The translations under genes and the position numbers were made by a program. The notes below the pieces were generated by a model. That model was not told the DNA's origin, made no database searches, and saw nothing but the letters and a program-made list of their open reading frames with translations. Below, one piece after another: positions 42,849 through 52,345 of a stretch of 64,000 bases of DNA. Position 1 is the stretch's first letter. The number at the start of each line of letters is the position of its first letter. This DNA comes from Nocardioides pocheonensis (GTDB taxonomy: Bacteria; Actinomycetota; Actinomycetes; Propionibacteriales; Nocardioidaceae): positions 35,013 to 99,012 of the forward strand of contig NZ_RJSF01000046.1 of the NCBI RefSeq assembly GCF_003725535.1, in the 5' to 3' direction.

Positions 42849-42994
42849 CGCTGGGCGTGCGTGAGCCCGTCGCGGAGCGAACGCTTCGCTTCGGCGATGC
42901 GCAGCGCGTCCTCGACAGTGAGTCCCCCCGGCAGGTCGAGAGCGGGGCTGTCGGGCAGGGAGGCGGCCAGCGCCTCAGCGGTAGTGGTGATCAC
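42845..42994 (-). CDS. possible small protein upstream of hxlR
   Basis: About 49 residues ending LTVEDALRIAEAKRSLRDGLTHAQR, a charged helix. Its stop overlaps the HxlR start (GTGA), which supports translation, but there is no recognisable family and the start is uncertain. Confidence 0.3.
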   Translation of the reverse strand: MITTTAEALAASLPDSPALDLPGGLTVEDALRIAEAKRSLRDGLTHAQR

Positions 42995-43332
42995 CCACAG
43001 GTTGTACGGGTTGTCCGCTCTCGCCTGTTCAGTGGCTGGGCCGCGGTGTCGTCCCGGCGTCAGGAACCGGGGCGTGTCGCGGGTGTGGCTCGTGGCCGGG
43101 AAAGGAGCAGTTGATGGCCCCTGGATCGAATCCCCGACCGGCCGGGCCCGGCCACTCGGCGCCATCTACTTGTCCGATAGGCCGGCTGTCTCTACGACGG
43201 GGAACAACTCGTGAGAACGGGGTGAGAGATTGCTCCCCACATCAGGGTTTCGCGCGCGGCACGGCCGCTTGAAAGGCGCCGAGCCGAGGCCAGCAGTCCT
43301 GATTGGGATCAGATCGCGCGTGCTAGGGGCGC

Positions 43333-44766
43333 TCAGGCGCCTTGGCTAGCGGAACTCGTCGATCGGAGGGTTGACTGAACGTCTTCGAGGAGCTGCTTGT
43401 AGCGCACCGGAGGTGCGCCGAGCGGAAAGTCCCGCAGAACTTGGTCGTGCAACCGCCGAAGCCGAGGAGGCACTGCCTTGTCTTGGCGAGCCAAGGTGTG
43501 CACCGCTACGACCCCCAGCAGCGCCAAATTCTGATCTAGGGCCAGGCCGACGCTCTCCGCCTTGGCCCACGCGGCAAGGTCCTGAGTTCCGGTGTCGGTC
43601 TGCCCACCGGCTGCGATGCTCGTGAACGTCGGGGTCGCCGCCGTGCGCGCTTCCTCTGCGCAGCCCGCCGACGACATGTAAAGCAGGCTGATCTGTGGCT
43701 CAGACTCAAGGACCCGCAATCCGTCGGGTAGTTCGACGAGCTGATTGAGTTGGGCGGAGACGATCTGGCACAAGTCGGCCCACGCTCGAACCAGTACGTC
43801 GACTGCGGGCGCCGCGAGGGCGTTGTGATAGCCACCGTTGGAAAGCAGCGCACCCGAAGGCGGAGCGACCTCAGGGCCAACAAAGATCGGGTTGTTGGAG
43901 GATGCCGCGAGAGCAGTGCCAGCGCACTCCTCCACCCAACTCTGAGCCCGGACGAGCCAACCAAGGACCCTCGGTGCGCTTCTGAAGGAAACCGGGGCCT
44001 GATACGCGCGCAAGTCTTCGGGATTGCGACCCGCGAGAAGTTCGCGAAGATGACGGACGCCGGATGCCTGGAACTCGTCATTCCACACCGTCTCAAGAGC
44101 CTCACTGTAGTGCGCGTCGGGCGCTCCTACAGCGGCAGCGGACAGGGCCAGGACGAGCTCGGAGGCTCCAAGGCGTGGCCTACCGGACAAGGCCACGTCG
44201 CACAGGACGGCGGCCGCAACCGGGGACCCGTTGATCATGGCCATGCCTTCACCCAGTTCCAGCGTGCCGTCGAAGTCGGCCCGGAACAGGTGGCTGAGCG
44301 CGATGATGTCCCCCGGCTCACCGTGTCCGCGCCCCGGCACCGGCGGGAGGTCTTCGTTCAACATCTCGATGAGTCGAACGGCAGTGTCCGCGCGCAGGCA
44401 CGCGGTTCCGTTCAAGACGTCGGCAAGGCGCGCCAGAAGGATCCCTCGAGTCAACCGCTCCGGGAGCGGATCACCGAAGGCAGCGGGGGTGCTCGGAAGG
44501 CGCGCGGCGTACTCGGCCCGCTCCACCTCACCCATGACCGTCTTCGCCGCCGTGTGATGACGCGTGGTCACGCCATACAACCGCTGGTCGGAGTTTTGAT
44601 CTACGAACTGCAGAAACTGCTTTCGGCGCTCCGCGATTCTCCGCAGCGCAGCGTCACCTAGTCGGACCTCCGCACCGTCTGCTACGGCACTCACCAGATC
44701 GAGAGTGAGGTCCGAAGCAGAGTTGATCTCATGTACTTCGTGATCAACGCCCTGACCGGCGGTCAT
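43333..44766 (-). CDS. HAL/PAL-family protein lacking the MIO-forming Ala-Ser-Gly
   Basis: A 477-residue protein of the aromatic amino acid ammonia-lyase superfamily: YGVTTRHHT (catalytic Tyr loop, Tyr64), LGEGMAMINGSPVAAAVLCD, SSNNPIF, and the helical core in the right order. The MIO loop, normally GASGDL, reads GHGEPGD (147-153): Glu150 and Pro151 replace the Ala and Ser that cyclise with Gly. It therefore cannot build MIO by the known route. It is the last gene of the NCS1 permease-hydrolase operon. Confidence 0.85.
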   Translation of the reverse strand: MTAGQGVDHEVHEINSASDLTLDLVSAVADGAEVRLGDAALRRIAERRKQFLQFVDQNSDQRLYGVTTRHHTAAKTVMGEVERAEYAARLPSTPAAFGDPLPERLTRGILLARLADVLNGTACLRADTAVRLIEMLNEDLPPVPGRGHGEPGDIIALSHLFRADFDGTLELGEGMAMINGSPVAAAVLCDVALSGRPRLGASELVLALSAAAVGAPDAHYSEALETVWNDEFQASGVRHLRELLAGRNPEDLRAYQAPVSFRSAPRVLGWLVRAQSWVEECAGTALAASSNNPIFVGPEVAPPSGALLSNGGYHNALAAPAVDVLVRAWADLCQIVSAQLNQLVELPDGLRVLESEPQISLLYMSSAGCAEEARTAATPTFTSIAAGGQTDTGTQDLAAWAKAESVGLALDQNLALLGVVAVHTLARQDKAVPPRLRRLHDQVLRDFPLGAPPVRYKQLLEDVQSTLRSTSSASQGA

Positions 44767-45623
44767 CGATCGTCTTCTGACGTAGTTGAGCGTCGTTGTG
44801 CATCGAAATGGTTGTCAACCAGCTCGCGGAGGAAGTCAGAGACCTGCTTGGGTCTATGTCCGAACAAGGATCCGTGCCCAAGACCCTCGATCTCGTGATA
44901 CCTGGCTTGCGGAGCGAGTTCTGCAAGCTCTGCGCTATAGGCGGGTGGGGCACAAACATCCTCTGAGAAGCAGACGATCTCGAGCGGAGAAGTCACCAAG
45001 GGGAGGCGGTCTACCAGATCGAAGTCGATGCACGGGACCCACTGTGTGGCCACGGTGGCCTCCGTATTCGCTACCGCGTCCGGATCCTCGAGCGCCTCGC
45101 GAAGCATCGGCCACAGGTCGGGATCTTGAAGGGCGCTAGCCGGATACATCATCGCTGCGTAATGGGTTGCAGAGAAGGCGGGAGGAAGACTGCCGCCTGC
45201 GTCACGGTATGCGACCTCGGCCCTCATGTAGTCGCCGATCCAGCCATGATGCCCCCGCGCGGCACCAGCCAAGGAAATGCCCAGAGTGACGAGTTCCGGG
45301 TAGTCCGCCGCGAGCTGCAGCATGATCAGAGCCCCGAGAGAATGCCCAATGACCACGGCCGGGCGGTCGCAAAGCTTCGTTAGAAGCTCGGCAGTATCAG
45401 CTGCGAAGTCCGCAATGGTCCATGGCAGCGGAGCCCTGCAGGTTGTGCCAAGCGATCCGCGGTTTTCGAACATGATCGACCGATACCCATCGGCAAATGC
45501 TTCGGCATAGTCGGGGCCCCAATCTGACGCCCGGCCACCTCCTCCCGAGAGCCACAGGATCGGCGGTCCGTCGCCGGTCTCTGCGTAGAAGGTGGCCAGG
45601 TTGGTCAGGTGAATCGGCGTCAC
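44763..45623 (-). CDS. alpha/beta hydrolase
   Basis: A 286-residue hydrolase with nucleophile elbow VIGHSLGALIML, an oxyanion glycine block (WLSGGGGRASDW), FSEDVCAPP near the acid residue and the catalytic His in IEGLGHGSLFG. It shows no lid of lipase type. Translationally coupled both to the upstream permease (GTGA) and to the downstream lyase homologue (ATGA), so all three act together, probably on one imported compound. Confidence 0.88.
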   Translation of the reverse strand: MTPIHLTNLATFYAETGDGPPILWLSGGGGRASDWGPDYAEAFADGYRSIMFENRGSLGTTCRAPLPWTIADFAADTAELLTKLCDRPAVVIGHSLGALIMLQLAADYPELVTLGISLAGAARGHHGWIGDYMRAEVAYRDAGGSLPPAFSATHYAAMMYPASALQDPDLWPMLREALEDPDAVANTEATVATQWVPCIDFDLVDRLPLVTSPLEIVCFSEDVCAPPAYSAELAELAPQARYHEIEGLGHGSLFGHRPKQVSDFLRELVDNHFDAQRRSTTSEDDR

Positions 45624-47122
45624 GGGTTAAGCGCCTCCTGCGCGAAGGGAGCGGAAGCCGCTTCATTGCGAACGTCGGTTGTGGCCCATTCCTCAAGATT
45701 GGCATCTGCGAGCTCGATCTGACGTCGCTCGGCATCGAGATCCATACTCCGCGAGAGCACCAGGTACACGCCGGCCGATACCGCCATTCCGACAAATGCT
45801 GCCACGTCGTAACCGAGGTGCTTGCCGATCGGGCCCGACCACCAGTGGGTGACGGCAAACGGCACCATCGCGGCAACACTGAGCCCGTAGGCGGTGTATC
45901 CGCGCCAGTTCCAACTGCCGTACATGCCGCGCGGATTGAAGATCTCCCGGATCGAGTAGCGACCGCGTCGCACGAGGAAGAAGTCGACCAGATTGGTCGC
46001 CGTCCATGGAGCGAGCGCATAGAAGAGGATCGTGAGGAAGTTCGCGAAGTTGGTCACGAACTGGTCAGAAGCCTTGAACGAAATCAAAACGGAGACCAGG
46101 CCGAATGCACCCGTGACCATAGGGCGGGCGAAACGTCCGGGCGTCGACGGGCGGAACGAGTCAGAAATGCTGAGCACGGTGAGACCACCACCGTAGGTGT
46201 TCATGCAGATCAAGATGGCGGTACCGACCAGGGTCACGCCGAGCAGGATGTGCCCGAAACCGCCGAAGACCGCGTCACCCGCTGCGGTCAGCCCAGAGAC
46301 ATAGTCGAGCTTGGGGAACGCAGCGGTCACAACGGCACCGATGCCGGCCACGACGATGCCGGTGATCGCCATGCCGAGGTAGGTGCCGAAGAACGAGGCC
46401 TTGGTGCTCAGATGAGGCAGGTAACGGGTGTAATCCGAAACGTACGGGGCCCAGGACAGAGTTGCGACGGCCATAGCGCTGGCTTGAAGCATGAAACCGG
46501 CCATGGAGAAGCCCTGGGTGAAGCTCCCGCTGCCAGCGGGCACGTCGAGGACGAACGGCGCAGCCACGACGAGCAGCAGAAGCGCGACGACGAAGGCTCC
46601 CGTGACCCAGCGCGAGACCTTGTGCACGAGGTCATATCCGGCGACTGCCAGCGCGACTCCGACGACGGCCGTCAAGATCATGCCAGTGTCGAGGCTGATG
46701 TGGAACAGGTTGTTGAGACCCTGCGCCAGCAAGACGATGCCGAAGACGTTGATGCCCAGGTAGGTGGCTACGGCGATCAGGTAAATGAGGACGGCGCCCA
46801 GGTAGCCGTACTGCGGCCGCGATTGAATCATCTGCGGGATACCTAACTGCGGGCCCTGCGAGGCGTGAAACGCAGCGAAGAAGGTCCCGAACATTGACCC
46901 GAGAACGATCGCGACGAGAGACCAGAGAAGATTCAAGCCACTGAAGAAGCCGATGCTGCCAATGGCGATGCCGGTCAGGTTCGCCGAACAGGCAATCCAG
47001 ACAGGGGTGACGTGCCACGGCTTGCCGTGCCGTTCGCGCCGAGGGATGTACTCGATCGAGCGCTTCTCGATCAGCTGCGTTGAGTCGGTCGACGTCAGAG
47101 AGTTCGGTGTCTGGTGAGACAT
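45620..47122 (-). CDS. NCS1-type permease (cytosine/purine/allantoin family)
   Basis: A 500-residue, twelve-helix NCS1 transporter. The N-terminal segment SIEYIPRRERHGKPWHVTPVWIACSANLTGIAIGSI and the helix GYLGAVLIYLIAVATYLGINV are typical, as is the SWAPYVSDYTRYLP block. NCS1 carriers import nucleobases, hydantoins, allantoin and related cyclic amides or vitamins by proton or sodium symport. It heads the hydrolase and lyase-homologue genes. Confidence 0.9.
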   Translation of the reverse strand: MSHQTPNSLTSTDSTQLIEKRSIEYIPRRERHGKPWHVTPVWIACSANLTGIAIGSIGFFSGLNLLWSLVAIVLGSMFGTFFAAFHASQGPQLGIPQMIQSRPQYGYLGAVLIYLIAVATYLGINVFGIVLLAQGLNNLFHISLDTGMILTAVVGVALAVAGYDLVHKVSRWVTGAFVVALLLLVVAAPFVLDVPAGSGSFTQGFSMAGFMLQASAMAVATLSWAPYVSDYTRYLPHLSTKASFFGTYLGMAITGIVVAGIGAVVTAAFPKLDYVSGLTAAGDAVFGGFGHILLGVTLVGTAILICMNTYGGGLTVLSISDSFRPSTPGRFARPMVTGAFGLVSVLISFKASDQFVTNFANFLTILFYALAPWTATNLVDFFLVRRGRYSIREIFNPRGMYGSWNWRGYTAYGLSVAAMVPFAVTHWWSGPIGKHLGYDVAAFVGMAVSAGVYLVLSRSMDLDAERRQIELADANLEEWATTDVRNEAASAPFAQEALNP

Positions 47123-47326
47123 GACGCATGCCTTTCTACCTGTTGTGAGGCTAGTCCGGTTGTTCGGCCCGACGCAGCCCTCAGTTTCCGCAAGAATCAC
47201 CCGCCCGTGACCCGGGTCACACGGCTCGTTCCGTTCAACGGCACGCCGGTTCCGGGCTCGAGTCGTGGGCCCCAGGGGTGGCCGATAGGGACCGGTACTG
47301 GGCCTCGCGGGCCTTCGGTTGCCGCT

Positions 47327-48265
47327 TCAGCGGGGGGAGGCCGTCGCCACTGCGAAGCCCGCGATCCACTCCGGTATGGCGTGATAGAAGCGGGAGTTCA
47401 CCTCGTAGTCGCCCGTCGCAGCCAAGGCTGCGAACGCGGCGATCCAGGTCCGAACCTCGTGCCCCGAGCCCCCACCCTGAGCGCCCATCCACTCGACAGT
47501 CCAACTGTCGAGGGCTGCCAATTCGTTCTTCTCGAGGTGGTCGAGGAACTCGTTGTCCCAGGCAGGGTTGATAGGGATCATGCTCGAATCCCCCGCCGCG
47601 TAGGCGCGGCCGGCGGCCACGACCCGCTCTTCACCCTTGGCCCGCTGTTCGGCAGTCGGCGGATGTCCCTCGATGAGAGCATCGGCAACTCGAGGCGGGG
47701 CACCCTCCAGGACCGGAACAGGAGGATCGTGCGAGAGACCCCCGGAGCCGACGAAGAGGACCCGTCTGTCCATCGTGGCTGCCACTTCACCTATTGCGGC
47801 ACCCAGAGCTCGGATGCGGGAGATCGGGCACAAGGGAGTCGCAACCCCGTTGACGAATACAGGGACGACCGGGATGCGGTCGATGCCTCCGAAGATGACC
47901 TCCAGCGGCTGCACAAACCCGTGATCGACCACCATTCGCGCGGAAACCGTCAGATCGATGCCCCGATCAAGGACACCTCGGGCGAGCTCGACGGCAGCCT
48001 CGTTGTCGACCGACAGCGGGCCGGACGCAGAGCCGAAATCACCCACGGCGGTCGCGCCTGTCGCGAGGCAGAACGGCGGCATCTCCTTGTAGAAGAACCC
48101 GTTGTAGTGGTCCGGTGCGAAAAGGACCACGAGCTCGGGATCGAACTTCTTGACCCACCCGCGCGCGGCGTCGACCGCCGCGTCGACGGCTGCGAGAACC
48201 TCAGTAGCGGGGTCGTTCTTCCCGATCAGTGGGGAGTGAGACAGACCAAGTGTGGCGGCTCGCAT
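47327..48265 (-). CDS. mhpB: 3-carboxyethylcatechol 2,3-dioxygenase (MhpB-type)
   Basis: A 312-residue extradiol dioxygenase of the LigB superfamily that cleaves 2,3-dihydroxyphenylpropionate or 2,3-dihydroxycinnamate. It resembles Escherichia coli MhpB along its length: GLSHSPLIGKNDPA, VVLFAPDHYNGFFYKEMPPFCL, VDHGFVQPLE (metal His), PVVPVFVNGVATPL, LFVGSGGLSHDPPVP and YHAIPEWIAGF. Iron(II) should bind the two His and a Glu. It lies 14 bp downstream of the zinc-free dehydrogenase gene, in the same transcript. Confidence 0.94.
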   Translation of the reverse strand: MRAATLGLSHSPLIGKNDPATEVLAAVDAAVDAARGWVKKFDPELVVLFAPDHYNGFFYKEMPPFCLATGATAVGDFGSASGPLSVDNEAAVELARGVLDRGIDLTVSARMVVDHGFVQPLEVIFGGIDRIPVVPVFVNGVATPLCPISRIRALGAAIGEVAATMDRRVLFVGSGGLSHDPPVPVLEGAPPRVADALIEGHPPTAEQRAKGEERVVAAGRAYAAGDSSMIPINPAWDNEFLDHLEKNELAALDSWTVEWMGAQGGGSGHEVRTWIAAFAALAATGDYEVNSRFYHAIPEWIAGFAVATASPR

Positions 48266-48278
48266 TCGTCCGACTCCT

Positions 48279-49259
48279 TCAGTGCTCGTGGTTCGGGTGG
48301 ACGATGACCTTGCCCGTGATAGCGCCGTCGATCATGAGCTGAAAGCCCTTGTGGATCTCGTCCAGGGGGATGGCTCGGTCGATGACCGGCCGCACCCCTG
48401 TGGTCTCGAGCATCCGGAGCAGCGCGATCATCTCGTGGCGTGTGCACCCGGTGGAGCCGAGGATGCGCTGCTGCTGGTAGAAGACCCGGCCGAGATCGGC
48501 GGACGGGTTCATTCCTGACGTCGCGCCCGCGGTGACCACCGTCCCGCCCGGGCGCAAGCACTTGAGGGTGTGGGCCCAGGTGGCCTCACCCACAGTCTCG
48601 ATCACAGCGTCGACCTTGGCGGGGAGCCGCCCTCCGGTTTCGACGACGCCGGCAGCTCCCCACGTGAGTGCCTCAGCTCGTTTGGACTCACTGCGGCTGG
48701 TCGCCCACACCTCGGCGCCAGCGGCGGCAGCGAGCATGATGGCTGCCGAGGCAACGCCCCCGCCGGCGCCCTGGACGAGCACCTTGTCGCCCGCCTTGAC
48801 CTGAGCCTGTGTGAACAGCATCCGGTAAGCCGTTCCCCAGGCAACAGGGAGGCACGCTGCCTCGTCGAACGACAGGCCCGTCGGTTTCGGAAGCACATTG
48901 CGTCGGGGAACCGTGAGGTACTCGGCGAACGCACCGTCGTGGCCTTCAGACAGCAGCGAACGGAGGGGATCGATCGTTTCGTCACCCATGCCTCGATCGG
49001 CGTCAGCGACGATCGGGTACACGACGACCTCGTTGCCCTCTTCGTCGTAGCCGGCCGCATCGCAACCGAGAATCCGAGGCAGTTGTTCTGCGGGGTGACC
49101 CACGCCGCGCAGCGTCCACAGGTCGTGCATGTTCAGCGACGAGGCCACGACCTTGACCAAGGCCCAACCCGGAGGCGGGGTGGGGACTGCGACATCCAGC
49201 AGCTCGAGGCAGGACAACGGGTCGATGGCGCTCTGCGACGTGGCGACAGCAGCTCTCAT
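48279..49259 (-). CDS. MDR-family dehydrogenase
   Basis: A 326-residue GroES/Rossmann protein: IDPLSCLELLDVAVPTPPPGWALVKVVASSLNMHDLWTLRG, PVAWGTAYRMLF, and cofactor site VLVQGAGGGVASAAIMLA. Family members reduce enones or oxidise alcohols. The start at 49259 fits the family. It is divergent from the Rieske dioxygenase operon with about 100 bp between and precedes mhpB. A role on a side-chain or intermediate of the aromatic pathway is inferred from position only. Confidence 0.86.
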   Translation of the reverse strand: MRAAVATSQSAIDPLSCLELLDVAVPTPPPGWALVKVVASSLNMHDLWTLRGVGHPAEQLPRILGCDAAGYDEEGNEVVVYPIVADADRGMGDETIDPLRSLLSEGHDGAFAEYLTVPRRNVLPKPTGLSFDEAACLPVAWGTAYRMLFTQAQVKAGDKVLVQGAGGGVASAAIMLAAAAGAEVWATSRSESKRAEALTWGAAGVVETGGRLPAKVDAVIETVGEATWAHTLKCLRPGGTVVTAGATSGMNPSADLGRVFYQQQRILGSTGCTRHEMIALLRMLETTGVRPVIDRAIPLDEIHKGFQLMIDGAITGKVIVHPNHEH

Positions 49260-49360
49260 GTCCCAAACCGTCTCTCGATCCGTGAGGAAGAGACACGGCT
49301 CGTGCCGTTGTGCGGCACATGCGGTGGAGTACACGGTCCGCAGCGACTTCTCTTCTCTGC

Positions 49361-50743
49361 ATGACGTCCACCACTGATCCCACGACGGTAGCGGTCACGT
49401 CTGCTGGGCCACACAGCGGCGCGATCGAGCTGCCCCATGGGGCCCTGCAACGGCCGGCGGAGATGCGGCGCAACATCGACGTCTCCGGACTTGTCGACCA
49501 CGAGGGTGGCCTCCTGGACCGCGCGGTGTTCACCGACCACTCGATCTACGCCCAGGAGATGCGCCGGGTCTTCGCTCCGAGTTGGCTGTTCCTCGCACAC
49601 ACCGACCAGTTCAAGAAGCCGGGTGACTTCTTCGCCACCTTCATGGGCGAGGATCCCGTGCTCGTCACCCTGACGAGAGAGAAGAAGCTCAAGGCGTTCC
49701 TCAACTCGTGTCGCCACCGAGGAGCCCGGGTCTGCCGCGCTGACTTCGGTCAGACACGCAACTTCACCTGTAGTTACCACGGCTGGTCCTACGATCTGGA
49801 TGGGAAGCTCGTCTCGGTCCCCAACGAGGCCGGATACCCCGAGTCGTTTGAACGCGACGATTGGGGTCTCGTCGAGGTGCCGCACATCGAGACCTACAAC
49901 GGCCTCATCTTCGGAACCTGGAATCCCAGCCCAATCCCGCTGCGCGAGTCGCTGGGCGACATGGCCTGGTACATGGACGCGATGCTCGACCACGACGACG
50001 ATGGCACTGAAGTCGTTGGCGGCATCCACAAGTGGGTTCTCGACGGCAACTGGAAGCTTGCTGCAGAGCAGTTCGCGACCGACTGGTACCACGTCAACAT
50101 GAGCCATGCCTCGGCGCTCATGGTGATGTCGCCAACCGGCAAAGGCCCCCGTGACGAAATCGTGCACCGAACCGGCCGGCAGTACGTCGACCCGAACGGA
50201 CACGGCGCGGGTTTCCCGGTCCACACGAAGAACCGGTTCGACGCCAAGACGGTCCACGACCACACCGACTACACGGCCCTGCGGGAACGGCTCGGCGATG
50301 CTCGCGTTGAAGGCCCGCTGACCAATGGTCACGCCACGGTCTTCCCGAACTTCTCGTACCTGCCCGTCAACGGATCCATCCGGATCTGGCACCCCAAGGG
50401 CCCGGACAAGATGGAGGTCTGGGCGTGGACGATCGTCGACAAGTGCTGGCCCGATGAGGTCAAGCAGGCCCAGCGCCTCTACAACCTTCGAACCTTCGGC
50501 CCGTCCGGCATCTTCGAGCAGGACGACGGCGAAAACTGGTCGGAATGCCAAGCCATCGCCGCCGGATTCATCACCAACGGCGTGGCCCTGAACTACCAGA
50601 TGGGCCTCGGCTCAGAACGCGAGGACGGCCGCTACCCAGGCACGACCTCCGAGCTGTACAGCGACGCCGCCGGCCGTTCGTTCTACGCCCGCTGGCGCAC
50701 CTTGATGAACACGCCGGCCTGGCACGAAGGGGACGCACGATGA
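49361..50743 (+). CDS. Rieske ring-hydroxylating dioxygenase, large subunit
   Basis: A 460-residue oxygenase alpha subunit. Rieske cluster ligands Cys117-x-His119 (CRHRG) and Cys137-x2-His140 (CSYHGWSY) are in place; the mononuclear iron site is at DWYHVNMSHA (His244, His249) with Asp241 bridging. It adds both atoms of O2 to an aromatic ring giving a cis-dihydrodiol. Start ATG 49361 avoids an unlikely upstream extension. Overlaps the ferredoxin gene by 4 bp. The MhpB enzyme nearby suggests a cinnamate or phenylpropionate substrate. Confidence 0.93.
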   Translation: MTSTTDPTTVAVTSAGPHSGAIELPHGALQRPAEMRRNIDVSGLVDHEGGLLDRAVFTDHSIYAQEMRRVFAPSWLFLAHTDQFKKPGDFFATFMGEDPVLVTLTREKKLKAFLNSCRHRGARVCRADFGQTRNFTCSYHGWSYDLDGKLVSVPNEAGYPESFERDDWGLVEVPHIETYNGLIFGTWNPSPIPLRESLGDMAWYMDAMLDHDDDGTEVVGGIHKWVLDGNWKLAAEQFATDWYHVNMSHASALMVMSPTGKGPRDEIVHRTGRQYVDPNGHGAGFPVHTKNRFDAKTVHDHTDYTALRERLGDARVEGPLTNGHATVFPNFSYLPVNGSIRIWHPKGPDKMEVWAWTIVDKCWPDEVKQAQRLYNLRTFGPSGIFEQDDGENWSECQAIAAGFITNGVALNYQMGLGSEREDGRYPGTTSELYSDAAGRSFYARWRTLMNTPAWHEGDAR

Positions 50744-51075
50744 GCGAGGGAATCCTGGTAGCGAACCTCGACGACATCGCCGAAGGCGAGGGCATCGCCA
50801 TCGACAAGTCCATCACTGGCACCGACGACAACATCGCACTCCTGCGCGACGACGACGGGGCCGTCTGGGCTCTGGACGACACCTGCACTCATGAGACCGC
50901 CTCGTTGGCAGAAGGCTGGGTCGAGGACGGGCACGTGGAGTGCCCGCTGCACGCCTCGAAGTTCTGCCTCAAGAGCGGGGACGTTCAGGGCCTACCCGCG
51001 ACCAGGAACACCTGCCCGCACCGGGTGGAGATCCGCGATGGCGGCATCTGGTTGTTCCCGAACGAGACACCATGA
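50740..51075 (+). CDS. Rieske-type ferredoxin of the dioxygenase
   Basis: A 111-residue [2Fe-2S] protein with Cys49-x-His51 (CTHE) and Cys68-x2-His71 (CPLH), the Rieske ligand pattern of BphF/HcaC proteins. It carries electrons from the FAD reductase (next gene) to the oxygenase. Overlaps on both sides: ATGA with the alpha-subunit stop and with the reductase start. Confidence 0.92.
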   Translation: MSEGILVANLDDIAEGEGIAIDKSITGTDDNIALLRDDDGAVWALDDTCTHETASLAEGWVEDGHVECPLHASKFCLKSGDVQGLPATRNTCPHRVEIRDGGIWLFPNETP

Positions 51076-52286
51076 GCAGCACCTGCAGCGTCGTCATCGT
51101 CGGCGGGGGAATCGGGGGTGTCAGCACTGCGGCCGCACTCCGCAACCGCGGATTCCTCGGCGACCTCACCATCGTCGACGCAGGCGAGCTTCCCTACGAC
51201 CGGCCGCCACTGAGCAAGGACTACCTCGCTGGCCGGAAGAGCCTCGACGACATCGCGCTCCAGTCACCCGATTGGTACGACGACCAGAGCATCACCTTGC
51301 GCAACAACACGACGGTCGCCGCGCTGCGTGCTGACAGCGGGACCGTCGAGCTCACCACCGGGGAGCAGCTCCGCGCCGACCGAGTCGTCCTCGCCACCGG
51401 AGGCCAGGCAGTACGACCCCGCCTGCCCGGCGCAGGCATCGATGCCCTGCACGTTCTCCGCAGCGCGGAAGATGCAGACAATCTCCGCAAGGTGCTCCTA
51501 CCTGGCGCACGCATCCTCGTCGTCGGCGCCGGCCTCATCGGCGCCGAGGTCGCCTCGACCGCCCTCCACCTGGGGGCCGACGTCACACTCGTCGACCCAC
51601 TCGCGGAGCCCCTCTCAGCCGCAATCGGTCGAGATGCTGCGGAGTGGCTTCACTCAGTCCACGCCGCCAACGGCATCACAACCATCACGGCCGGCATCGA
51701 CGGGTTCGAGAAGACAACTGACGGGATTCGCACCTACCTCCGCGGCGAACCACACCACTTCGATGCCGTCGTCCTCGGGGTAGGTATGACCCCCAACACG
51801 CAGCTTGCCGAATGGGCCGGCCTCGCCGTCGACCGCGGCATCATCGTCAGCGCCGGTCAGTTGACCTCGAACCCCGCCGTCCTCGCTGTCGGCGACCCGA
51901 CCCGGCGCACCGTAGACGGCGCAGTCCGCAAGCGCGCCGAACACTGGGAGGCAGCTCAGCACGATGGTGCGAGGGCCGCAGCCACCATCCTCGGCCTTTC
52001 GCTACCCGCAGAAACCGCCCCGTGGTTCTGGACCGACCGGCACGGACTCCATGTCGAGGCGGTCGGTCAGATGAGCGCTGCGACGACGGCAGTCACACGT
52101 GGCGCCATCGGCGAACCGCCGTTCGCGGTGTTCGGCATCCGCCACGGCAACGTCGTCTCTGCAGCGGCGGTCAACGACTCCAACGCCGTGCGCGCCGCCC
52201 GTCGCCTCATCGATCGCGCCATCGCCGTCGATTGCCGACAGCTGGGCGATCCCGGCGTCGACCTCCGAAAGCTTCTCCGTGCCTGA
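51072..52286 (+). CDS. ferredoxin reductase of the dioxygenase (HcaD/BphG type)
   Basis: A 404-residue flavoprotein. FAD-binding GGGIGG (residues 11-16), PYDRPPLSKDYLAG, NAD site GAGLIGAE (152-159), and the late FAD block AVGDPTRRT. It takes electrons from NADH to the ferredoxin. Start by ATGA overlap; 60 bp separate it from the beta-subunit gene. Confidence 0.93.
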   Translation: MSSTCSVVIVGGGIGGVSTAAALRNRGFLGDLTIVDAGELPYDRPPLSKDYLAGRKSLDDIALQSPDWYDDQSITLRNNTTVAALRADSGTVELTTGEQLRADRVVLATGGQAVRPRLPGAGIDALHVLRSAEDADNLRKVLLPGARILVVGAGLIGAEVASTALHLGADVTLVDPLAEPLSAAIGRDAAEWLHSVHAANGITTITAGIDGFEKTTDGIRTYLRGEPHHFDAVVLGVGMTPNTQLAEWAGLAVDRGIIVSAGQLTSNPAVLAVGDPTRRTVDGAVRKRAEHWEAAQHDGARAAATILGLSLPAETAPWFWTDRHGLHVEAVGQMSAATTAVTRGAIGEPPFAVFGIRHGNVVSAAAVNDSNAVRAARRLIDRAIAVDCRQLGDPGVDLRKLLRA

Positions 52287-52345
52287 AGTGCCGACAAGCG
52301 GAACAGCACCTGGATCCAGCACAACCAGGGAGGGTTGATCAGATC

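Noticed and set aside
45497-46846. A 449-residue plus-strand protein
   Set aside because: It mirrors the NCS1 permease, whose twelve helices and family blocks are unmistakable.
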